The notes beneath the pieces were generated by a model. It was not told the origin of the DNA. It ran no database searches and saw only the letters and a list, made by a program, of their open reading frames with translations. A stretch of 64,000 nucleotides of DNA from contig JAJFUV010000296.1 in NCBI GenBank assembly GCA_021372245.1, forward strand, positions 1 to 64,000, in the 5' to 3' direction. This DNA comes from Terriglobales bacterium. GTDB lineage: Bacteria > Acidobacteriota > Terriglobia > Bryobacterales > Bryobacteraceae. Position 1 is the first letter of the stretch. Every line of letters begins with the position of its first letter. This document shows, piece after piece, positions 1 through 9,212 of this stretch. The translations under genes were made by a program, and so were the position numbers.

Positions 1-10
1 GTAGTTTCCA

Positions 11-2638
11 ATGCAAATTGACAAAGTGTACGAGCCCCAGCGGTTCGAGCCGCGATGGGCCGAATGGTGGATCGAGTCGAAATTGTTCCAGGTCTCGCCG
101 GACACGCCGGGCGAGATGTTCTCGCTGGTAATCCCTCCTCCGAACGTCACCGGCAGTCTGCACATGGGGCATATGTTGGAGCACACCGAGATCGACGCCA
201 CCATCCGCTGGCGCCGTATGCGCGGATACAACACGTTGTGGCTGCCCGGCACCGACCACGCCGGCATCGCCACCCAAATGGTAGTGGAAAGGAAGCTCCG
301 GAGCGAAGGCATCGACCGCCACGCCATCGGCCGCGAAGAGTTCTTGAAGCGCGTCTGGGCCTGGAAGCAGGAATATGGCGACAATATCAAGCGCCAGATG
401 ACGCGCACCGGGGCCAGTTGCGACTGGAGTCGCGAGCGGTTCACTCTCGATGCAGGTCTCTCTCGCGCCGTGCGCGAAGTCTTCGTGCGCCTGTACGAAA
501 AGGGCCTCATCTATCGCGGCGAGTACATGGTGAACTGGTGCCCGCGCTGCCACACGGCCATCTCGGATCTGGAAACCGTGCATGACGCCACCGCCGGCAA
601 TCTGTGGCACCTGCGCTACCCGGTGAAAGGCACCTCTCGCGTGCTGGTGGTGGCCACCACGAGGCCGGAGACCATGCTCGGCGATACCGGCGTGGCTATC
701 CACGCCAAGGACCCGCGCTACTTCGATTTGCACGGCAAGACGGTCATCCTGCCGCTGATGAACCGTGAGATTCCCATCATCCTGGATGACCTGGCGGACC
801 CGCAGTTCGGCACCGGTGTGGTGAAGGTCACGCCCGCTCACGATCCCAACGACTTCGAAGCCGGCAAGCGTCACAACCTGGAGAAGATCCAGGTCATCGA
901 CGAGAATGGGCGCATGACCGCGGCCGCCGGACCCTACGCCGGACTGGACCGCTACGAGGCCCGCAAGAAAGTGCTGGCCGATCTCGAAGACCAGGGACTT
1001 GTCGAAAAGACCGAGCCGTACGAAGTGAGTCTCGGCAAGTGCCAGCGCTGCAAGACCGTGGTGGAGCCGCTCATCTCGACGCAGTGGTTTGTGAAAACCA
1101 AGCCGCTCGCCGAGCCCGCCATCAAGGCCGTGGAAGACGGGCGCATCCAGTTCGTCCCCGAGAACTGGACCAAGACTTACTACGAGTGGATGTACAACAT
1201 CCGCGACTGGTGCATCTCGCGCCAGCTCTGGTGGGGGCACCGCATCCCGGCCTGGTACTGCGCGGATTGCGGCGAAGTGACCGTGAGCCGCGAAACGCCG
1301 GCCAAGTGTGCGCATTGCGGATCGGAAAAACTGAAACAGGACCCCGACGTCCTGGACACGTGGTTCAGTTCCGGGTTGTGGCCGTTCTCGACCCTGGGCT
1401 GGCCGGAAAAGACGCCGGACCTCGCCCGGTATTATCCCACCTCCCTGCTGATCACGGGTTTCGACATTCTCTTCTTCTGGGTCGCCCGCATGGTCATGAT
1501 GGGCATGGAGTGCATGGGCGACGTGCCGTTCCGCCAGGTGTACATACACGGTCTGGTGCGCGACGCCGAAAAGCAGAAGATGTCGAAGACGCGAGGCAAC
1601 ACCATCGATCCGCTGGAGATCACTGAGAAGTACGGCACCGACGCCGTCCGCCTTGCCCTTCTGCAGGGCGCCGCGCCGGGCACCGACATCGTCTTCACCG
1701 AAGAGCGCGTCGATAGCGCCCGCGCCTTCGCCAACAAGATTTGGAACGCCGCGCGCTTCCTGTTCCTCAACATGGAGCGTTCGGGCGTGGAAGGTTGGGC
1801 GCCCGGGAAGATCGCCATCACCGAAAACGCGCCGCTCGAAGACCGGTGGATGTTCAGCCGGCTGCGTTACGCGTCGGAGCAGGCCAACCGCGCGATGGAA
1901 ACCTATCGCTACCACGAGGCCGCGCAGTTGGTGTGGGAGTTCTTCTGGCACGAATTCTGCGATTGGTACGTGGAGCTGAAGAAACTGAGGTTCAAGGAAG
2001 CGAGCGGCCTGACCGATGATTGGCGCAACCTGCTTACGGTTTTTGAAGCGGCGTTGCGGCTCCTGCATCCGGTGATGCCGTTCATCACCGAAGAGCTTTG
2101 GCAGCGGATCACCGAAGGCGCCGCGAACCGCGCTCCGTCTATCGCCGTCAGCGAGTTTCCGGCGGTTCCCAAATCCCTGGCTGATGCCGGGGCCGAAGAG
2201 CAGATGCGGCTGCTGCAGGAGACCGTTACCGCCGCGCGCAACCTGCGCGCGGAGAATAAGATCGAACCGAAGCAGAAGGTGGATGTGGCGCTCTCGACGC
2301 GCGGTGCGGCGCTGGCGGTTGCGCGTGCGCACAAAGCGGAGATCGAGGCGCTCGCGCGCATCAACCTGGACCTCAGTGAAGCCGCCGCGGACGCGCCCGC
2401 GTTCCAGATGCGCTTGAAAGTGGCGGCGTCACAGGTCGAAGCGCAGCGCCAGCGACTGACGAAAGACATCGAGCAACTGGAGAAGGTGATCGCCAACTCC
2501 GAACGCCAGCTTACCAACGATGCCTTCACCAGCCGCGCCCCGGCCGCCGTGGTCGAATCCATGCGCGCCAAACTCGAGGACTACCGCACGCAGGTCGCCA
2601 ACAAGCGCGCGGCGTTGAGTGATCTGGCTGCGTCATGA
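11..2638 (+). CDS. valS: Valine--tRNA ligase
   Basis: Class I aminoacyl-tRNA synthetase that charges tRNA-Val in the cytoplasm. The 875-residue protein has the usual length for bacterial ValRS. The class I HIGH-type motif is seen as HMGH at residues 51-54 after PPPNVTGSL, and the KMSKS loop is seen as KMSKT at 523-527. Cysteine pairs (CQRC, CADC, CAHC) between about residues 345 and 440 look like the zinc-binding knuckles of this family. The last ~75 residues are charged and heptad-like, matching the C-terminal coiled-coil arm that contacts tRNA. The stop codon overlaps the start of nadC by four bases, so the two are probably translationally coupled. Only ten bases precede the start, so the promoter lies outside the window. 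Confidence 0.97.
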   Translation: MQIDKVYEPQRFEPRWAEWWIESKLFQVSPDTPGEMFSLVIPPPNVTGSLHMGHMLEHTEIDATIRWRRMRGYNTLWLPGTDHAGIATQMVVERKLRSEGIDRHAIGREEFLKRVWAWKQEYGDNIKRQMTRTGASCDWSRERFTLDAGLSRAVREVFVRLYEKGLIYRGEYMVNWCPRCHTAISDLETVHDATAGNLWHLRYPVKGTSRVLVVATTRPETMLGDTGVAIHAKDPRYFDLHGKTVILPLMNREIPIILDDLADPQFGTGVVKVTPAHDPNDFEAGKRHNLEKIQVIDENGRMTAAAGPYAGLDRYEARKKVLADLEDQGLVEKTEPYEVSLGKCQRCKTVVEPLISTQWFVKTKPLAEPAIKAVEDGRIQFVPENWTKTYYEWMYNIRDWCISRQLWWGHRIPAWYCADCGEVTVSRETPAKCAHCGSEKLKQDPDVLDTWFSSGLWPFSTLGWPEKTPDLARYYPTSLLITGFDILFFWVARMVMMGMECMGDVPFRQVYIHGLVRDAEKQKMSKTRGNTIDPLEITEKYGTDAVRLALLQGAAPGTDIVFTEERVDSARAFANKIWNAARFLFLNMERSGVEGWAPGKIAITENAPLEDRWMFSRLRYASEQANRAMETYRYHEAAQLVWEFFWHEFCDWYVELKKLRFKEASGLTDDWRNLLTVFEAALRLLHPVMPFITEELWQRITEGAANRAPSIAVSEFPAVPKSLADAGAEEQMRLLQETVTAARNLRAENKIEPKQKVDVALSTRGAALAVARAHKAEIEALARINLDLSEAAADAPAFQMRLKVAASQVEAQRQRLTKDIEQLEKVIANSERQLTNDAFTSRAPAAVVESMRAKLEDYRTQVANKRAALSDLAAS

Positions 2639-3474
2639 TGCTGAAATATCAACATTCGGAAGTGGTGGACGCCGTGCGGCGCGCGTTGGCCGAGGACATC
2701 GGCTCGGGTGACGTTACCACCAATACCTGCGTGCGTGCGGATGCGACAGCGCGCGGCCGTTTCGTCGCGCGCCAGCCGCTGGTGCTCGCAGGCATCGGAC
2801 TCCTGGATCTGATTTACGCGGAGCGCGGGGGCGTAGACGAGCTGACCCTGCTGCGCAGCGACGGCGCCAGGCTGGAGCCGGGCGATGTGCTGGCCGAGGT
2901 GCGCGGCCCGGCGCGGAAGCTGCTGGAATGTGAACGCGTCGCGCTGAACTTCCTGCAAAGGCTGAGCGGCGTGGCCACCTTGGCGCGGCGATACGTCGAC
3001 GCGGTTCAAGGTACGCACTGCCGCATCCTGGACACGCGCAAAACCACCCCCGGCTTGCGGCGTTTGGAAAAGATGGCGGCTGCCGCCGGCGGCGCCACCA
3101 ACCATCGCCTGGGACTGTTCGACGCGGTGCTCATCAAGAACAATCACATTGCGGCCGCGGGCGGTGTGTGCGCCGCGCTGGAGCGGTTCTCGAACTGCAA
3201 CCTGGATGTCGAGATAGAAGTGCGTACCCGCGCCGAGCTTGAGGAAGCGCTGGCGTGCGGGGCGCGCCACCTGCTGCTCGACAACCTGACGCCCGCCGAG
3301 GCTGCCGAGTGGATCCGTGTGATCGGAGGCCGCGCTACCGTCGAACTGAGCGGCGGCGTTACGCTGGACAGCGTGCGTGCTTACGCCGATGCGGGCGCCG
3401 ATTTCGTTTCCGCCGGCGCCATCACGCACTCTGCGGTCGCGGTGGACATCAATTTCCGTTTGGAGCTGGAGTGA
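2635..3474 (+). CDS. nadC: Nicotinate-nucleotide pyrophosphorylase (carboxylating)
   Basis: Quinolinate phosphoribosyltransferase, which converts quinolinate and PRPP to nicotinate mononucleotide in de novo NAD synthesis. The 279-residue length is normal. The active-site stretch [11 protein letters not shown], followed by KNNHI about 35 residues later, is the family signature for PRPP and quinolinate binding. The C-terminal half shows the alternating hydrophobic strands of the open TIM barrel ([22 protein letters not shown]). The start ATG lies inside the valS stop (ATGA), and the gene stop overlaps the GTG of birA, so it sits in the middle of a coupled operon. nadA and nadB are not in the window. 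Confidence 0.95.
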   Translation: MMLKYQHSEVVDAVRRALAEDIGSGDVTTNTCVRADATARGRFVARQPLVLAGIGLLDLIYAERGGVDELTLLRSDGARLEPGDVLAEVRGPARKLLECERVALNFLQRLSGVATLARRYVDAVQGTHCRILDTRKTTPGLRRLEKMAAAAGGATNHRLGLFDAVLIKNNHIAAAGGVCAALERFSNCNLDVEIEVRTRAELEEALACGARHLLLDNLTPAEAAEWIRVIGGRATVELSGGVTLDSVRAYADAGADFVSAGAITHSAVAVDINFRLELE

Positions 3475-4238
3475 CCACGGCGTTCGACGTCGAATGGCTT
3501 CGCGCCCGGCTGCCCGGGCGGCGGATCGAGTACGTCGCGCGGACCGGTTCGACGATGCTCGACGCCGAAGCTCTGCTGCGCGAAGGCTGCGCTCACGGTT
3601 CGGTGGCGGTGGCGGGAGAACAGGTTGCCGGGCAGGGGCGTTTAGGGCGTTCCTGGCACTCGGAGCCCGGCGCGGGGCTGTACGCCTCCGTCGTGCTGCG
3701 CCTGCCGCTTCCGGCCCCGCGGCTTCCTCTCGTGACTCTCGCGCTGGGCCTGGCGACGGTGGATGCCGTCGCGCTGGCGACGGGCCTGCGGTGCGACCTG
3801 CGCTGGCCCAACGACGTGCTGGCGCGCGGGCGCAAGTGCGCCGGCATCCTGGTGCAAAACCACGGGGACGCACTGATCGCCGGCATCGGCATCAACGCCA
3901 ATCACGAGCGGTTTCCGGAGGCCGTCGGCGACGTCGCCATCTCGCTGCGGATGGTCACGGGCCGCGAGCAAAGCCGCGAACTGCTGTTGCTCGCGCTGCT
4001 TGATTCGATCGACCGCCGGACAGCGCAGCTTGTTAGTGCCGGCGCGGACGCTATCCTGCACGACTTCGCGAAGGCGTCCAGTTTCGTTCGCGGCCGGCGC
4101 GTGGCCGTAGAGGACAGTGGGCGCCGGCTCACAGGCGTAACGGAAGGATTGGATCCGGCCGGCTTTCTCATTCTTCGCACCGACGCTGGTGCGCGCGAGC
4201 TCGTGCTGAGCGGGGGCGTGCGCCCGCTGGAGGCTTGA
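3471..4238 (+). CDS. birA: Biotin--[acetyl-CoA-carboxylase] ligase
   Basis: Biotin protein ligase that activates biotin with ATP and attaches it to the biotin carboxyl carrier protein. The 255-residue protein is a mono-functional (class I) form. It begins directly with the catalytic domain and has no N-terminal DNA-binding helix-turn-helix, so it should not act as a biotin repressor. The biotin/ATP loop GQGRLGRSW and the LRWPNDV motif with the following KCAGIL are visible. The GTG at 3471 is chosen because it overlaps the nadC stop in a GTGA junction and starts right before the first conserved region. The frame is open about 216 bases further upstream, but that part is only the shadow of nadC. 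Confidence 0.93.
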   Translation: MTTAFDVEWLRARLPGRRIEYVARTGSTMLDAEALLREGCAHGSVAVAGEQVAGQGRLGRSWHSEPGAGLYASVVLRLPLPAPRLPLVTLALGLATVDAVALATGLRCDLRWPNDVLARGRKCAGILVQNHGDALIAGIGINANHERFPEAVGDVAISLRMVTGREQSRELLLLALLDSIDRRTAQLVSAGADAILHDFAKASSFVRGRRVAVEDSGRRLTGVTEGLDPAGFLILRTDAGARELVLSGGVRPLEA

Positions 4239-4243
4239 ACGAT

Positions 4244-5014
4244 ATGCTGATTGCGCTCGACGCCGGTAACACCAACATCACCATCGGCGCCTTCGACGGA
4301 ACCAAGCTGACCGGACGCTGGCGCCTCTCGACCGTACACGATCAGACGGTGGATGAGTGGGGCATCCTGTTCCGCAACATCTTCTCACTCGCCGGTTTGA
4401 GCCTGGACGGCGTGGATGGCATCATCGTCGCCAGTGTGGTGCCGCCGCTCGACCTTTCGCTGGCGCAGATGGCCCGGCGCTATTTCCGCACCGATGCGAT
4501 GTTCGTCACGCCGGCCACCGATACCGGCCTCGCCATCCGTTACGAGAACCCGCGCGAGGTGGGCGCGGACCGGATCGTGAACGCCGTCGCGGCCTTCCAC
4601 AAGCATGGAGGCCCGTGCGTGGTCGTGGATCTCGGCACGGCTATCACTTTCGACGCCATTTCGGCGCAGGCCGAATACCTGGGTGGGCTCATCTGCGCGG
4701 GCATCGGCATTTCCATCGGAGCGTTGTTCTCGAAGACGGCTCGCCTGCCGCTGGTCGATTTTCGCGAGCCGGAGAAGCTGATCGGGACGAACACGGTCGG
4801 CAGCATGCAGAGTGGACTCTATTACGGGGCCGTGGACATGATCGACGGTATCCTGGAGCGGCTGATCGCCGAACTGGGTCCGGATACGCGGGCCGTCGCC
4901 ACCGGCGGCCAGGCGCACATGATCGTGCGCGGCTCGCGCTACCTGAAGGACGTGGACGAGGATCTCACACTGGAAGGGCTCCAGATCATCTGGGAACGGA
5001 ATCGCAAGCCGTGA
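4244..5014 (+). CDS. coaX: Type III pantothenate kinase
   Basis: Phosphorylates pantothenate in the first step of coenzyme A synthesis. CoaX is the ASKHA-fold, feedback-insensitive form of the enzyme. The N-terminal phosphate loop DAGNTN is followed by GADRIVNA and VVDLGTAITFD, all diagnostic of CoaX. The product is 256 residues. The ATG at 4244 gives MLIALDAGNTN, the usual beginning of the family. A TTG at 4235 would overlap the birA stop and add three residues, so it remains possible. CoaX next to BirA is a common arrangement in bacteria. The stop overlaps the GTG of the next gene. Confidence 0.95.
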   Translation: MLIALDAGNTNITIGAFDGTKLTGRWRLSTVHDQTVDEWGILFRNIFSLAGLSLDGVDGIIVASVVPPLDLSLAQMARRYFRTDAMFVTPATDTGLAIRYENPREVGADRIVNAVAAFHKHGGPCVVVDLGTAITFDAISAQAEYLGGLICAGIGISIGALFSKTARLPLVDFREPEKLIGTNTVGSMQSGLYYGAVDMIDGILERLIAELGPDTRAVATGGQAHMIVRGSRYLKDVDEDLTLEGLQIIWERNRKP

Positions 5015-5706
5015 ACGGGGAACAAGAACACTGGGACCTGAATTACTTCAACTACTTCACCGAAGTGGAGGAGCGGTTCCAGCAGGCCCGCGGCACGGCA
5101 CTCTTTTTGCTCAGTCCGTTGGACTGGGCGCTCATCGAGGATTGGAAGAACGCCGGCGTGCCGTTGGAAGCCGTGCTGCGCGGCATCGACCGCGCGTTCG
5201 AGAAGTGGCGCGCGGGCCGTTCCAAGATCCGTAGTATCAATTCGCTGGCCTATTGCGCGCAGGCCGTGCTCGAGGAGGCCGAGGCCATGCAGGGGATCGC
5301 TCCCGCGCCGACGAAACGTCCGGCCGCGGCGCCGTTCGAGCTGGACGAACTGCGCTCGTACCTGACGCGTAACGGCGCGGATCTGCGCAAGCAGGCTGGC
5401 GAGGTATATGCGGAACTCGCCGCCTCGCTCGAAGCCTTGGCTACGGACGCTGAGAAGCAGTACGAAGACCTCGAAGACCTGGAGCGCCGCCTGACGGTGC
5501 TGGAAGAGAAGATGATCGCCTTCGCGCGCACGCAACAGGCAGAGGACGACATGCTGGAAGCCCGCCGCGCGCTGGATCTGGAACTGCGGCCTTACCGCGG
5601 CAAGATGAGCGCCGATCAGCTCGCGCGCCTGGAGCGCCAGTACCTGGACCGTCGCCTCCTCGAATCGCTAGGCCTCCCCCGCCTGAGCCTGTTCTACATG
5701 CGGTAA
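5011..5706 (+). CDS. Coiled-coil protein of unknown function in cofactor operon
   Basis: The 231-residue protein starts at a GTG that overlaps the coaX stop (GTGA), so it is the last gene of the valS-nadC-birA-coaX run. The first ~75 residues are mixed alpha with several tryptophans. A Pro/Ala-rich linker at about 95-110 follows. Residues ~115-200 are strongly charged with long Glu/Leu/Arg heptads, consistent with a coiled coil. There is no signal peptide or membrane segment, so it is probably cytoplasmic. I do not recognise a named family. The frame continues far upstream inside coaX, but that extension is a shadow. Translational coupling to coenzyme A genes is the only functional clue. Confidence 0.8.
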   Translation: MNGEQEHWDLNYFNYFTEVEERFQQARGTALFLLSPLDWALIEDWKNAGVPLEAVLRGIDRAFEKWRAGRSKIRSINSLAYCAQAVLEEAEAMQGIAPAPTKRPAAAPFELDELRSYLTRNGADLRKQAGEVYAELAASLEALATDAEKQYEDLEDLERRLTVLEEKMIAFARTQQAEDDMLEARRALDLELRPYRGKMSADQLARLERQYLDRRLLESLGLPRLSLFYMR

Positions 5707-5713
5707 GGCAGGC

Positions 5714-6796
5714 TTACAGCTTGAAGAAGATCTTGCGCCGGTAGAGCCAGTAGCAGACGTAGATCTCGAACAGGATCACGGCCCACGATTCCGCGAACAG
5801 TCCCCAGGGACCCCAGAGCGGCACCATCCAGCCGAGGAATGTCTTGGCGATGTAATGCAAATAGCGGCCCGTGCTTTCATGGAACACGTAGATGAAGATG
5901 GAATTCGATCCCACAACGACAAAGACGCCGGCCCACCTCTTCCAGCCTTTCACTTCGCAGATCCAGTAGAAGACCAGCAGCGCCAACAGCGAATAGCCTA
6001 TCGAGACCATCGCAAAGGAGGCCGTCCACAAACGCTTCATCAGGGGGATCCAGTTCCACAGCAGCAATCCCAACCCGATCGACGCCAAGCCACCTCCTGC
6101 CAGGATCGCCATCTTTCGCGCTGCAGGCAGGGTGCCGGTCATGAGACGTCCGGCGAGCACGCCGGCGAGAACGTTCGCGACCGAACAGACGCCGTTGATG
6201 GTCGCGTACGATCCGGGCCAGTTCTTCCCAAGGATCAGCATGTCGAGGTAACTGCCGATATTGGCGTCTTTCACGTACGGACCCAAGACTCCGGGCGCGG
6301 TACCGAACTGGTAGATTGCCCAATGCGCAGCCATGAACGCCACGGCAGTACCGGCTTGCAGCTTCCAAGAACCGCGCAACACCAGGAACGCCACCAGGTA
6401 CGCGAAAGCGATGTGCGGCAGCACGTTGATCAGATCGAGCACCGGTTGCCCGGCCTGGATGGAGCGCGCGAACAAGCCGAGCAGCACCAGCAGGGCGCAG
6501 CGCCGCAGCACGTGGAAGAGGCTTCGACGCCATGGCTCGCCCGCCGCCCAGCGTTTGGCGAATGACACAGGTATCACCGCTCCTACCACGAAGAGGAAGA
6601 ACGGCATCACCAGGTCCCAGGCAGTCATCCCCTCCCACGCGGCGTGCGTGAATTGATAGGCCACGGCGCCGATCACGGGGTGCTGGTTGAAGTGCCGCAG
6701 CCCGAAACCGTTGCCGAACATGCACACCATGGTGAAACCGCGGAACGCATCAATGTAAAAGAGACGTTCGGCGGGCGCAGCCTGCGTGGTAGCCAT
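5714..6796 (-). CDS. NagX-like membrane acyltransferase (DUF5009/DUF1624), copy 1
   Basis: The 360-residue integral membrane protein has about ten hydrophobic segments. It opens with the family hallmark LFYIDAFRGFTM, and a further conserved region follows at WDLVMPFFLFVVG. Related proteins include heparan-alpha-glucosaminide N-acetyltransferase and NagX, which transfer acyl groups to sugars across the membrane; the substrate here is unknown. It ends with CYWLYRRKIFFKL, the same ending as the neighbouring copy at 6829-7908, and the two align along their whole length, so this is a tandem duplication. No Shine-Dalgarno sequence precedes the ATG. Instead, a TATAAT box lies eight bases upstream. 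Confidence 0.88.
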   Translation of the reverse strand: MATTQAAPAERLFYIDAFRGFTMVCMFGNGFGLRHFNQHPVIGAVAYQFTHAAWEGMTAWDLVMPFFLFVVGAVIPVSFAKRWAAGEPWRRSLFHVLRRCALLVLLGLFARSIQAGQPVLDLINVLPHIAFAYLVAFLVLRGSWKLQAGTAVAFMAAHWAIYQFGTAPGVLGPYVKDANIGSYLDMLILGKNWPGSYATINGVCSVANVLAGVLAGRLMTGTLPAARKMAILAGGGLASIGLGLLLWNWIPLMKRLWTASFAMVSIGYSLLALLVFYWICEVKGWKRWAGVFVVVGSNSIFIYVFHESTGRYLHYIAKTFLGWMVPLWGPWGLFAESWAVILFEIYVCYWLYRRKIFFKL

Positions 6797-6804
6797 GACC
6801 GGCC

Positions 6805-6810
6805 ATTATA
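6805..6810 (-). promoter_or_regulatory. Candidate -10 box of leaderless promoter, acyltransferase copy 1
   Basis: On the minus strand TATAAT is followed by eight bases and the ATG. There is no ribosome-binding site between them, so the transcript would begin at or just before the start codon. The same arrangement precedes copy 2. I did not find a convincing -35 box. Confidence 0.5.
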
Positions 6811-6828
6811 TGCGACCGCGGGGCCGGT

Positions 6829-7908
6829 TCAAAGCTTGAAGAAGATCTTGCGCCGGTACAACCAGTAGCAGACCCAAATCTCGAATGCCAGTACTGCCCA
6901 TGCCTGGAGCGCCAGGCCCCACGCGCCGGTCCGGGGCACGGTCCAGTCGAGGAACGTCCTGGCAATCGAGTTGAAGTAGCGCGCGTTGCACTCGTGGAAC
7001 AGGTAAATGAAGATGGAGTTCGAACCCACAACGACGAAGACCTGCGCCCACCTGCGCCACTGGAGCACTTCGCAGACCCAGTAGAAAAGCAACAACGCAA
7101 GCAGCGAACAGCCCACCGTGCAGACGGTGTAGGAAGCGGTCCATAGGCGCTTGATCATCGGAATCCACTGCCAGAGCAGAAGTCCCAGCACAACGCAGCC
7201 CGTGCCTGTGCTGGCGAGTGTCACCATCTTGCGCGCGCGGGGCAAGCCGCTCGTCAGGAGGCGGCCGGCCAGTACGCCCGCAAGCACGTTCACCGTTTCA
7301 GCCAGGATGTTCAGGCTGGTGTAAGAGCCGCTCCAGGTTTTGCCGAAGATCATGCGGTCCACAAGACTTCCGACGTTGGCATCGCGAACGAACGGCCCGG
7401 CGATCCCATCCGCCTGAACGAACTGGTAGAGTCCCCAGTGAGCGGCCAGGATGGCGAGCGCCGCCGCGGCTTGCGTCTTCCATGACGCCTTGAGGAGCAG
7501 AAAGGCGATCAGATACACGACGCCGATGTGCGTCAGCACGCTCAGGATGTCGAACAGGGGCTTACCGGTCTGCACCGAGCGCTCGAAGAAGCCCCAGGCA
7601 ATGAGCAGCGCCGAACGGCGGAGCACGTGGCCGAAACTCGCGGCCCAGGATTCGCCCGCGGCCCAGCGCTTGGCGAACGACGCCGGCATCACCGCGCCTA
7701 CCACGCATAGGAAGAACGGGAGCACCAGGTCCCACGCCGTCAAGCCTTCCCATACGGTGTGCTCGAACTGTCGTGCCGCTCCGCTCAGGATGGGGTACTG
7801 CCGCAGATGCAACAGTCCGAACCCTCCGCCGATCATCGCAACCATAGTGAAGCCCCGGAAGGCATCCAGGTAGAGCAGGCGTTGGGGAGGCGGAGCGGAC
7901 GCGGACAT
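6829..7908 (-). CDS. NagX-like membrane acyltransferase (DUF5009/DUF1624), copy 2
   Basis: The 359-residue multi-pass membrane protein has the same opening (LLYLDAFRGFTMVAM), the same WDLVLPFFLCVVGAV segment and the same C-terminal CYWLYRRKIFFKL as the downstream copy 1. The intergenic distance to copy 1 is only 32 bases, yet each copy has its own TATAAT box eight bases before its ATG, so they may be transcribed separately. The predicted role is acyl transfer to a sugar or cell-envelope glycan at the inner membrane, inferred from NagX/HGSNAT relatives. Divergence is highest in the loops around residues 170-200. Confidence 0.88.
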   Translation of the reverse strand: MSASAPPPQRLLYLDAFRGFTMVAMIGGGFGLLHLRQYPILSGAARQFEHTVWEGLTAWDLVLPFFLCVVGAVMPASFAKRWAAGESWAASFGHVLRRSALLIAWGFFERSVQTGKPLFDILSVLTHIGVVYLIAFLLLKASWKTQAAAALAILAAHWGLYQFVQADGIAGPFVRDANVGSLVDRMIFGKTWSGSYTSLNILAETVNVLAGVLAGRLLTSGLPRARKMVTLASTGTGCVVLGLLLWQWIPMIKRLWTASYTVCTVGCSLLALLLFYWVCEVLQWRRWAQVFVVVGSNSIFIYLFHECNARYFNSIARTFLDWTVPRTGAWGLALQAWAVLAFEIWVCYWLYRRKIFFKL

Positions 7909-7916
7909 GAGTGTCC

Positions 7917-7922
7917 ATTATA
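7917..7922 (-). promoter_or_regulatory. Candidate -10 box of leaderless promoter, acyltransferase copy 2
   Basis: A minus-strand TATAAT is separated from the ATG by exactly eight bases, mirroring copy 1. No Shine-Dalgarno sequence is present. The box shares the short divergent region with the larB promoter. Confidence 0.5.
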
Positions 7923-7953
7923 GATGCCGGCCGGGATAGGGTGCCGCGCGCGA

Positions 7954-7959
7954 TACACT
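7954..7959 (+). promoter_or_regulatory. Candidate -10 box of leaderless promoter, larB
   Basis: TACACT lies eight bases before the larB ATG with no purine-rich ribosome-binding site between. The spacing is the same as at the divergent acyltransferase gene. It is only a six-base match, so support is moderate. Confidence 0.4.
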
Positions 7960-7967
7960 AGCAGTTG

Positions 7968-8714
7968 ATGGATCAGAGACAGCTGCGGAAATTACTCGAA
8001 CAGGTCAAAAGCGGAGAGGTCGAAGTCGGCGCCGCCCTTGACCGCATGCGCAATCTGCCGTTCGAGGATCTGGGCTTTGCCAAGCTCGATCATCACCGCG
8101 CGCTCAGGCACGGCATGCCGGAAGTGGTCTTCGGCAAGGGCAAGACCGCGGAGCAGGTTGCGAAACTTGCCGAGCACCTGCTTTCGGAATCCCGCAATAT
8201 CCTGATCACGCGCGCCGATCCCGCGATGGCCGAATCGGTGCGCGAGCGCGTTCCCGATGCCGAATACTTCCCGTTGTCGGGCGCCATGAGGGTTTGGCGC
8301 GACAAGACGGTCACGGGGAAGGGAACCATCGCCGTCATCTCCGCCGGCACCAGCGACATCCCGGTGGCCGAAGAGGCGAAGGTAACCGCCGAGGTGATGG
8401 GCAACCGCGTAGACGCCATCTTCGATATCGGCGTGGCGGGCATACACCGCCTGATGAGCAACCGCGACCGCATCACCGCGGCGCGCGTGGTGGTGGTGTG
8501 CGCCGGGATGGAAGGGGCGCTGCCCAGCGTAGTGGGAGGGCTGGTATCCGCTCCCGTGATTGCGGTTCCGACCAGCGTTGGCTACGGCGCGAGTTTCAAC
8601 GGCCTGGCGGCGTTGCTGGGCATGTTGAATAGCTGTGCCAGCAACGTGACGGTAGTGAATATCGACAACGGCTTCGGCGCCGCCTACGTGGCGAGCTTGA
8701 TCAACCGGCTCTGA
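7968..8714 (+). CDS. larB: Nickel-pincer cofactor biosynthesis protein LarB
   Basis: LarB is an AIR-carboxylase-related enzyme. In the known pathway it carboxylates and hydrolyses nicotinate adenine dinucleotide, the first step to the nickel-pincer nucleotide of lactate racemase and other LarA-like enzymes. The 248-residue product has an N-terminal helical part (~1-100) containing the family block [18 protein letters not shown], then a PurE-like domain with [13 protein letters not shown] and [15 protein letters not shown]. larC, larE and larA are absent from the window, so the rest of the pathway must be elsewhere or missing. The ATG at 7968 is preferred over a TTG three bases earlier. Confidence 0.93.
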   Translation: MDQRQLRKLLEQVKSGEVEVGAALDRMRNLPFEDLGFAKLDHHRALRHGMPEVVFGKGKTAEQVAKLAEHLLSESRNILITRADPAMAESVRERVPDAEYFPLSGAMRVWRDKTVTGKGTIAVISAGTSDIPVAEEAKVTAEVMGNRVDAIFDIGVAGIHRLMSNRDRITAARVVVVCAGMEGALPSVVGGLVSAPVIAVPTSVGYGASFNGLAALLGMLNSCASNVTVVNIDNGFGAAYVASLINRL

Positions 8715-8726
8715 GCCGGCGCGGTC

Positions 8727-9110
8727 TCAAGCGGCAGAAATCTCAGCTGCGTTCGCGGCGGCGGTCTCCGCGAATACATAAAGCCCGAACAACGGAGCCG
8801 CACTGCCATGGCCCCAGCGGTGGACTTTCCACCGAACCTGCAGGAACGCGACATCCGCTTGATCCGCCAGATTGACCTGGAGCGAATAAGTCCCGCAGTA
8901 AAACTTCTGTGGAAATTGCGTGATCGGCTTCGCGCCCCAGTTGACCCCGTCGGCTGAGCCCCAGATTGACGCGTCCAGGCTCTCCTGCTCAATGATCCTC
9001 GTGATGCCGAGGGTAATGTCGATCAACGTGCCCTTCGCGGCGCCGAGTCCGATGGCAGGTCCCGCGCCGTCTTCCCGAACTGTGGTTTCCGGTAGAAGAA
9101 ATTCCTGCAC
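8727..9110 (-). CDS. Conserved hypothetical protein
   Basis: The 127-residue protein starts at GTG with a good AGGAG ribosome-binding site. It has no signal peptide or membrane segment. The sequence alternates short beta-type stretches (LIDITLGITRI, YSLQVNLA, VAFLQVRWKVHRW), which suggests a small beta-sandwich. From memory, similar proteins recur in acidobacterial genomes, but I know no function. It is convergent with larB, with a 12-base gap. Confidence 0.75.
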   Translation of the reverse strand: MQEFLLPETTVREDGAGPAIGLGAAKGTLIDITLGITRIIEQESLDASIWGSADGVNWGAKPITQFPQKFYCGTYSLQVNLADQADVAFLQVRWKVHRWGHGSAAPLFGLYVFAETAAANAAEISAA

Positions 9111-9212
9111 GTCAGCTCCTAACGTATTCAGTCTCTCACAACCACTTCGGAATTTGTGATAGCTGCACGAATTGTGGTATTTTGCTCAAGATCCATCCCG
9201 GGAGGCTTTCCC

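Noticed and set aside
2581..3873. 430-codon minus-strand frame opposite nadC and birA
   Set aside because: Very Arg/Ala/Pro-rich antisense frame; both plus-strand genes are well supported.
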